The notes below the pieces were generated by a model that was given only the letters and a program-made list of their open reading frames with translations, had not been told where the DNA came from and made no database searches. A stretch of 10,665 nucleotides of DNA, taken from contig JBOFHT010000100.1 of assembly GCA_051649785.1 (NCBI GenBank), positions 1 to 10,665 of the forward strand, in the 5' to 3' direction. Positions 6,585 through 10,665 of the stretch are shown here, piece after piece. Numbering within the stretch: position 1 is the first letter of the stretch; every line of letters starts with the position of its first letter. A program made the translations under genes and the position numbers. The stretch is from JBOFHT01 sp051649785 (GTDB lineage Archaea > Methanobacteriota > Methanobacteria > Methanobacteriales > Methanobacteriaceae).

Positions 6585-6706
6585 TTAGTATATTATCATT
6601 ACTATTATATTTTTTATTACTAGTATTATCATTAGTATCACTATTATCACTATTATCATTACCATTAGCATTGCTATTATTGTTATTATTAGTATTATTA
6701 CTATTA
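6585..6706 (-). repeat. Intergenic AAT-type tract, Asn-frame on the minus strand
   Basis: On the minus strand this 3' spacer reads as AAT, AGT, GAT, ACT, GGT triplets with no stop from 6720 down to a TAA inside the U32 3' end. The translation is the same Asn/Ser/Asp mixture as the linkers inside the proteins. It has no ATG, GTG or TTG and no partner gene, so it is a repeat, not a gene. The rest of the 6580-6840 spacer is plain AT-rich DNA plus the CBS leader. Confidence 0.65.
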
Positions 6707-6840
6707 CATAGAAAACTATATTATAACTTAGACTCAAATATATTAACTATATAAGTCTAATAAATAGTTCTTAAATAGATTATAATTATTATAAAATATT
6801 TTTAAATGCAAATTCTAACTTAATAATTGAAGGTGTAGCT

Positions 6841-7314
6841 ATGAAGACAGTTCAAGATGCAATGGAAAAAAATGTTATTGTTTTAAATAAATCTGATAAA
6901 ATAAGTGATGCTAATAAGATTTTAGCTAAATTTGGTATTAGTGGGGTTCCTATTGTTGATGATGATGGCAATCTTGTAGGAATATTAAGTGAAGGGGATA
7001 TTATGTCACTTATTGAAGTTCCAGAATTAGATATAAACCCTATTTTACCTTCTCCATTAGATGTTTTTGAACTTCCTATACGTATGAAGCATGACTTTGA
7101 TTTAATTGAAGCTGCAATAAAAAAAGCATCTTCTGTAATTGTAGAAGAGATAATGACTAGTAATGTTATTACAATAAGCCCTGAAAACTCACTTTCAGAT
7201 GCTGCTGAAATTATGGATAAAAAAAGTGTTAATAGGCTTCCAGTTTTAAATAAAAATAAGGAATTAATTGGAATTATTACTAGGGCAGATGTTATAGCTG
7301 CATTAGTTGAATAA
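6841..7314 (+). CDS. Two-CBS-domain protein
   Basis: This 157-residue protein is a stand-alone tandem CBS pair (Bateman module) with no catalytic domain. CBS1 covers about residues 1-58, with VQDAMEKNVIVL, SGVPIVDDDGNLVGILSEGDI as the core. CBS2 covers about 98-157, with VEEIMTSNVITISPENSLSDAA and NRLPVLNKNKELIGIITRADV. Asp53 (GDI) and Asp151 (ADV) sit where adenine nucleotides or S-adenosylmethionine are often bound by such modules. The middle (about 59-97) is a linker with LPSPLDVFELP. The start is supported by AGGTG at 6831-6835. Stand-alone CBS proteins usually act as energy- or ligand-sensing partners of enzymes or channels, and the partner cannot be told here. The next gene is the CfbC-like ATPase, but a hairpin and T runs separate the two. 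Confidence 0.93.
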   Translation: MKTVQDAMEKNVIVLNKSDKISDANKILAKFGISGVPIVDDDGNLVGILSEGDIMSLIEVPELDINPILPSPLDVFELPIRMKHDFDLIEAAIKKASSVIVEEIMTSNVITISPENSLSDAAEIMDKKSVNRLPVLNKNKELIGIITRADVIAALVE

Positions 7315-7379
7315 ACTTAATATTTTCAAGTTTTTTAAGTGAACTTTAATTTTATTAATTTATGTTTATTTTTATTAAT

Positions 7380-7420
7380 TAATAAGTTATTTTTCACTAC
7401 TTTTCAACTTATTATTTTTT
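7380..7420 (+). terminator. Inverted repeat with T run between CBS gene and cfbC
   Basis: TAATAAGTT (7380-7388) pairs perfectly with AACTTATTA (7406-7414), leaving a 17-base loop. It is followed at once by six T (7415-7420) and a second T run. It probably terminates the CBS transcript. A role in the cfbC leader is possible because it lies 38 bases before that start. A shorter dyad ACTTAA-N14-TTAAGT lies at 7315-7340. Confidence 0.45.
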
Positions 7421-7458
7421 AATTTTTTACTTCAAAAAGTTTTATTTTTAGAGGAACT

Positions 7459-8259
7459 ATGAAAAAAATAGCTATTTATGGTAAAGGAGGCATTGGTAAA
7501 TCTACAACTGTTTCTAACTTGGCTACTGCTTATGCTAGTCAAAATAAGAAAGTTATGGTTATTGGTTGTGATCCTAAAGCAGATACAACCCGTACAATTT
7601 GTGGAAAGCGTTTACCAACAATTTTGGATGTTTTAAGGGAAAATAAAGCTCCAAAAATTGAGGATATTATTTTTAAAGGATATAATGGAGTTATTTGCTG
7701 TGAAAGTGGTGGTCCGCAACCGGGTGTAGGTTGTGCAGGCCGTGGTGTAATAGTAGCTATGAATCTTTTAGAGAAATTAAATGCATTAGATGATGATTTA
7801 GATGTTATAATTTATGATGTTTTAGGGGATGTTGTTTGTGGTGGCTTTGCAGTTCCATTAAGGGAAGATTTTGCTGATGAAGTATTTATTGTTTCATCAG
7901 GAGAATACATGTCTCTTTATGCTGCTAATAATATCTCTAAAGGTATTAATAAATTAAATAGTAGTCTTTCAGCTATTATTTGTAATTGTAAAGGCATTGA
8001 AAATGAAGTAGATATTGTAAAATCATTTGCTGAAAAAATTGGCACTACTGTTATTGGTGTTGTTCCTCGATCAGAACTTGTTCAAAAAAGTGAAATTTTG
8101 GCTAAAACAGTTATTGAAGAATATTTTGATAGTGAACAAGCTAATATCTATAAGGAATTAGCTAATACTATTTTAAAAGATGAATGTATTGAATATAAAT
8201 CTTCTATTCCAAAACCAATGTCTAATAATGATTTTGAAGATTTTTTTAAGAATTTATAA
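7459..8259 (+). CDS. cfbC: NifH-family ATPase, probably CfbC of F430 synthesis
   Basis: This 266-residue protein is a complete NifH-type homodimeric Fe protein. The P-loop GKGGIGKST is at 8-16. Cys92 (GCAGRG) and Cys127 (DVVCGGFA) are the two ligands each subunit gives to the bridging [4Fe-4S] cluster. Arg95 matches the NifH arginine that can be ADP-ribosylated. GCDPKADTTR (37-45) and YDVLGD (119-124) complete the nucleotide-binding set. With no nifD/nifK nearby and shorter length than NifH, it best fits CfbC (NflH). CfbC with CfbD reduces and cyclises Ni-sirohydrochlorin a,c-diamide on the way to coenzyme F430. An uncharacterised NifH homologue is the alternative. One oddity is Gln87 in ESGGPQPGVG, where NifH has Glu. 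The start is ATG 7459 with GAGGA only 3 bases away. The gene ends 9 bases from the stop codon of the convergent DUF123 gene. Confidence 0.8.
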   Translation: MKKIAIYGKGGIGKSTTVSNLATAYASQNKKVMVIGCDPKADTTRTICGKRLPTILDVLRENKAPKIEDIIFKGYNGVICCESGGPQPGVGCAGRGVIVAMNLLEKLNALDDDLDVIIYDVLGDVVCGGFAVPLREDFADEVFIVSSGEYMSLYAANNISKGINKLNSSLSAIICNCKGIENEVDIVKSFAEKIGTTVIGVVPRSELVQKSEILAKTVIEEYFDSEQANIYKELANTILKDECIEYKSSIPKPMSNNDFEDFFKNL

Positions 8260-8268
8260 AAATAGGTT

Positions 8269-8733
8269 TTAGATAATTTTTTTGAAATATTCTAAATCAT
8301 AATATTTTACATTAAGTTTTTCAAATGCAGAAATAGTTTTTTCTATTATTTCTTCCTTATTTTCAAAGTACATTAGGTGTGATTCACAATTACAGTCTGA
8401 ACATCCAAAGTTAGATATTAAGTAATTATTATTTTTACTAATTTTACTAGCACTTTCTTTTATTAAACTAGCTAATTGACATTCGATTTTTTTTTCACTA
8501 TCTGTAAATATTATTTCTTCAATATTAGAGTTCTCATTAAGTAAAATATAGTCTATATGCCAATGCAATTTTTTTTTATCACTTAAGTGCCTTTTAATTC
8601 TAGGAATTAGTGAGTTCATAGCTGATCCAGTATATACATAATATCCGGATTTAAAGTCAATTCCCGTTAATGCACCTACATCTATTCTAGTTTCTTGATT
8701 AATATGCACAATTAAACAATAAGTTCCTTTCAT
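8269..8733 (-). CDS. DUF123 (GIY-YIG-like) protein
   Basis: This 154-residue protein matches the archaeal DUF123 family, which is related to the GIY-YIG nuclease fold. The start MKGTYCLIVHI and the segment GYYVYTGSAMNSLIPRIKRHL (about 30-50) supply the YY/YTG and arginine positions. HWHIDYIL (57-64), Glu84 (IECQLA) and the closing FGCSDCNCESHLMYF (109-123) are typical of the family. The last contains Cys111, Cys114, Cys116 and His119 and may bind metal. Some related proteins are fused to endonuclease III-like domains, but this one stands alone. A DNA-related role is therefore only suggested. The start is backed by AAAGGT at 8741-8746. It lies 110 bases after the DUF371 gene and may share its transcript or use a promoter in that gap, where an ATAGCT/AGCTAT dyad (8770-8794) also sits. 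Its stop is 9 bases from the cfbC stop. Confidence 0.85.
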   Translation of the reverse strand: MKGTYCLIVHINQETRIDVGALTGIDFKSGYYVYTGSAMNSLIPRIKRHLSDKKKLHWHIDYILLNENSNIEEIIFTDSEKKIECQLASLIKESASKISKNNNYLISNFGCSDCNCESHLMYFENKEEIIEKTISAFEKLNVKYYDLEYFKKII

Positions 8734-8843
8734 TATTATTACCTTTACTAATATTCATTCTATTTAGTTATAGCTACTATCAAATATCAGCTATCTTTTT
8801 ACTTACTGATATATTTAATATATGGGTATCTTCTATTTAATTA

Positions 8844-9263
8844 TTAATTATCTATAATTATAATTTCAATTTTCATAGTTCCTAAATTTTTCATATCTTT
8901 AATTACTTCAGGATTCAATTCACAAGAAGCTTTATCTGAATTAATCATTAATGTTCTATTACAAACATAGCTACTTTTTCTACAAACAATATCTGTGGGA
9001 TGGCTTAAATCAAGATCATTATGCCCAAATCCTTTTATTTCATCCTTTCCATTTTCAGTAGCTATTTTAACAAGAATTTCTGTATTATTATTTCCTATTT
9101 TTTCTTTAAATTCTACTGGAAAGTCATTCATTGTTTTATCCATAGCTACTCCAATAATACAGTCTGCATTTGGCCCAATTTCACTATCTTTTGTAAATTC
9201 AAATGTAGTTTTATGCTTTGAACTAACATTTTTATGCCCTTTTGCTGTTAACTTAAAATTCAT
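8844..9263 (-). CDS. DUF371 family protein
   Basis: This 139-residue protein is a conserved archaeal DUF371 protein of unknown function. Recognisable blocks are AKGHKNVSSKHKTTFEFTKD (residues 7-26), NADCIIGVAMDK (32-43), IKGFGHNDLDLSHPTDIVCR (about 76-95) and YVCNRTLMINSDKASCEL (about 99-116). The GHxN and CxIGV blocks are invariant-looking. The protein has no signal peptide or membrane segment, so it is predicted to be cytosolic. Length is usual. The start ATG is supported by AAAAGGA at 9270-9276. The gene lies 52 bases downstream of the nitroreductase gene on the same strand, so co-transcription is likely. The context gives no firm function. Confidence 0.88.
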   Translation of the reverse strand: MNFKLTAKGHKNVSSKHKTTFEFTKDSEIGPNADCIIGVAMDKTMNDFPVEFKEKIGNNNTEILVKIATENGKDEIKGFGHNDLDLSHPTDIVCRKSSYVCNRTLMINSDKASCELNPEVIKDMKNLGTMKIEIIIIDN

Positions 9264-9315
9264 TAAAATTCCTTTTCTTATAATTTTCTAATCCTTAATT
9301 ATTAATCATCAATTG

Positions 9316-10101
9316 TCAATCCTTTAATTTTCCAGGATTTCCCAATTCAAACTTTTTACCTGTAGCTATTTCAAAATGTAGCTTGCCAATCCCTAAATCA
9401 ACTAAATCAAACAGGTAGCTATCTGGAATTGTAGCTGTTACTTCCCCATCACTATATTTAAATCTAAATTTTTGACTATTTATTGCAGTTGGTGCTTTTG
9501 AAACAGCAATAATTCCATTAATAAACCATTCAGGGAATTTCTCATTATCTGCACTATTATAAAGCTTTTCAATACTTTTTGAGTTAATATGTGTCATTTT
9601 TCTTATTATTCTTTCTTTTATTGTTTTACTATCTGAAACATTTCCAATTGGAATAACACAAACAAAATCCTGATTTCCAATATTTTTAAAAGCTTTATCT
9701 TTTCTATTAAATGTTCCACCAACCCAACAAGTTCCAAGACCTAGTTTAGTAGCTTCTAAAACAAGAATTTCTCCATAATATCCAATTTTCTCTTTTAAAT
9801 GTATATCATTGTTAGTAATATCATTATCGGTATTACCATTATTTGGATTATCATTAGTATTACTATTCAAACTGTTAGATTTTAATATAATTATTGATTT
9901 AACACCACTAAACATTCCATAATTATTTTTAATTCCTTTAAATGCACTACTACCATCTTCTAAAAACTCAATAGCTAACCCTGATTCTTTATTAATCTCA
10001 TTAATTTTGGATTTAATAATAGCTACTTTTTCATCGTCAATATGGGTTTTAATGTATTTGCGTCTTGATATTCTTTTGTTAACGGCTTCTAAATCATTCA
10101 T
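9316..10101 (-). CDS. Nitroreductase-family protein (TM1586-like)
   Basis: This 261-residue protein is a double-length, nitroreductase-fold flavoprotein of the TM1586 type, predicted to bind FMN and use NAD(P)H; the substrate is unknown. The N-terminus AVNKRISRRKYI is the usual phosphate-binding arginine motif. GYYGEILVLEATKLGLGTCWVGG (about 107-129) is the conserved core helix and loop. NGIIAVSKAPTAINSQKFRFKY (about 195-216) is the second, family-specific repeat of the fold. DLGIGKLHFEIATG (235-248) closes it. Residues 76-100 are an Asn-rich insertion just after the third strand (VKSIIILKS). ATG 10101 has only a weak GAAGTG ribosome site, and the frame stays open for 41 more Asn/Thr-rich codons upstream with no canonical start. 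The gene probably leads a nitroreductase-DUF371 transcript, perhaps with DUF123. Confidence 0.85.
   Translation of the reverse strand: MNDLEAVNKRISRRKYIKTHIDDEKVAIIKSKINEINKESGLAIEFLEDGSSAFKGIKNNYGMFSGVKSIIILKSNSLNSNTNDNPNNGNTDNDITNNDIHLKEKIGYYGEILVLEATKLGLGTCWVGGTFNRKDKAFKNIGNQDFVCVIPIGNVSDSKTIKERIIRKMTHINSKSIEKLYNSADNEKFPEWFINGIIAVSKAPTAINSQKFRFKYSDGEVTATIPDSYLFDLVDLGIGKLHFEIATGKKFELGNPGKLKD
9802..9876 (-). repeat. Asn/Asp-coding insertion in the nitroreductase gene
   Basis: Twenty-five residues rich in Asn, Asp and Thr interrupt the nitroreductase fold between the IIILKS strand and the LKEKIGYYGE helix. The coding strand shows AAT, GAT, ACT and GGT triplets as in the other tracts of this window. 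Confidence 0.7.
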
Positions 10102-10123
10102 TTTTACACTTCTTAACTTACTA

Positions 10124-10224
10124 TAACTATTATTATTATTATTATTATTTGTATCTATATTATTACTATTACTATTATCTGTATCCGTATTAGTAGTATT
10201 TGTGGGGATAGTAGTAGTAATATT
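10124..10224 (-). repeat. AAT-type tract upstream of the nitroreductase gene
   Basis: Read on the minus strand, this leader has seven consecutive AAT triplets (10129-10149) within a longer run of AAT, AGT, ACT, GAT and ACA triplets. It is in frame with the nitroreductase start and stop-free from a TAA at 10225-10227, but it contains no ATG, GTG or TTG. Confidence 0.75.
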
Positions 10225-10245
10225 TTAATGGCAACTTAGTTATAA

Positions 10246-10255
10246 CATATATTTA
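10246..10255 (-). promoter_or_regulatory. Candidate TATA box for the nitroreductase gene
   Basis: On the minus strand TAAATATATG resembles a TATA element. A start about 25 bases downstream falls near 10225, the point where the stop-free Asn-rich frame begins, giving a leader of about 120 bases. Tentative, because AT-rich DNA gives many such matches. Confidence 0.3.
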
Positions 10256-10462
10256 GATAATGCTCCTAATATATTTATTGGAGTTGTAAATAAAGTAATC
10301 AGATGATAATAACGTATTACTTAAAACATCAAATGAGATATAGGTAGATTATACTATTATGCAACATTTAGTTGTTGTTGTTTTTTTAGTTTTTTATTTT
10401 TTAGTTTTTATTTAGCTTTTTTTATTTCCTTGTGTATGTTTTTTTGAATTTATCTTCTTTTT
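10256..10462. other. Gene-free, T-rich spacer
   Basis: No gene is seen here. A bulged hairpin CTCC(T)AAT/ATTGGAG lies at 10263-10283. A perfect AAGTAAT/ATTACTT dyad lies at 10293-10299 and 10316-10322. From about 10370 to 10450 the plus strand is a near-continuous series of T runs separated by AG or A, which could terminate plus-strand transcription or insulate the promoter that follows. Confidence 0.5.
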
Positions 10463-10479
10463 AAGAAACACTTATATAC
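10463..10479 (+). promoter_or_regulatory. Strong BRE/TATA promoter at right end
   Basis: AAGAAACA followed by CTTATATAC is the best match in the window to the archaeal BRE plus TATA arrangement. The predicted start is near 10500. No open frame with a ribosome binding site follows within the window, so it drives either a non-coding RNA or a gene beginning past the right edge. The following 165 bases are markedly G/T-rich. Confidence 0.55.
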
Positions 10480-10665
10480 AAATTATTGATATATAATGTA
10501 ATAATAGTTAAAGATTGTGTTTTTTAGGCTTTGTAGAAACCCTTTTTTTATGGGATTTGTGTTGATCTGTAGATGTTGTATATTGTGTTTTTGAGTTTTG
10601 TTTCTTTGTTTGATGTTTTTTGTGTTTTGCTTTGGTTTGTTCCGTTGAATATTCTTTTTATTACG

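Noticed and set aside
6566..6754. 62-codon Leu-rich plus-strand frame that looks like a membrane peptide
   Set aside because: The Leu run comes from the TTA/CTA phase of the intergenic trinucleotide tract. Its start lies inside the U32 C-terminus and has no ribosome site.
7459..8259. True nitrogenase Fe protein (nifH)
   Set aside because: No nifD, nifK or other nif genes are nearby, and the length and C-terminus fit the CfbC group better. A nifH role cannot be wholly excluded.
8269..8733. Homing endonuclease or UvrC-type GIY-YIG nuclease
   Set aside because: The N-terminal MKGTYCL, HWHIDY and FGCSDCxCxSHL blocks point to the DUF123 family, and there is no DNA-binding extension or intron context.
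8995..9291. Plus-strand hydrophobic frames opposite DUF371
   Set aside because: They are shadows of the well-supported DUF371 gene on the minus strand and lack ribosome sites.
10293..10322. Box C/D-type small RNA around the AAGTAAT/ATTACTT dyad
   Set aside because: A loose C-box-like ATGATAA is present, but there is no convincing D box or paired C'/D' set.
10510..10665. CRISPR leader or array (GTAGAAAC-like end of a repeat)
   Set aside because: No second copy of any 20-40 base unit is present, so there is no array.

Overview
The window looks like chromosomal DNA of a very AT-rich methanogenic archaeon of the order Methanobacteriales, most like Methanobrevibacter. The evidence is an archaeal Sm protein beside ribosomal protein eL37, a NifH-family protein of the F430-biosynthesis type (CfbC), DUF371 and DUF123 proteins common in methanogens, Shine-Dalgarno sites of the form AGGTGAT, TATA-type promoters and T-run terminators. 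Genus is inferred from gene content and composition only.

Layout, left to right. 1-384 is gene-free. 385-1009 carries a translation/RNA pair (SmAP, eL37), each with its own leader. 1208-1660 is a GNAT acetyltransferase behind a (CTT)9 microsatellite. 1730-3088 is a Toprim-domain protein with a coiled coil and a very long Asn-rich linker. 3398-4831 is purF (de novo purine synthesis), best started at a TTG. 5200-6579 is a U32-family protein with a Ser/Gly/Asn-rich insertion. 6841-7314 is a stand-alone two-CBS protein. 7459-8259 is a NifH/CfbC-like ATPase. These are all on the plus strand. A convergent minus-strand group follows: nitroreductase-like protein (10101-9316), DUF371 (9263-8844) and DUF123/GIY-YIG-like (8733-8269). 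The last 440 bases have no convincing gene but do have a strong TATA-type promoter.

Most genes are ordinary housekeeping or conserved archaeal genes and do not form one obvious pathway. The two links that can be argued are purF with the Toprim gene (adjacent, same strand) and CfbC with methanogenesis (coenzyme F430). The main unexplained signal is at DNA level. Degenerate trinucleotide tracts of the form (purine)(N)T, read as Asn/Asp/Ser/Thr/Gly codons, occur inside three unrelated proteins and also in spacers. In two cases (upstream of the U32 gene and of the nitroreductase) the spacer forms a long stop-free frame that runs in frame into the gene without any ATG, GTG or TTG. The palindrome TAGCTA is also strongly over-represented on both strands and in coding and non-coding DNA. 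No mobile element, CRISPR array, tRNA, rRNA or defence system was seen.
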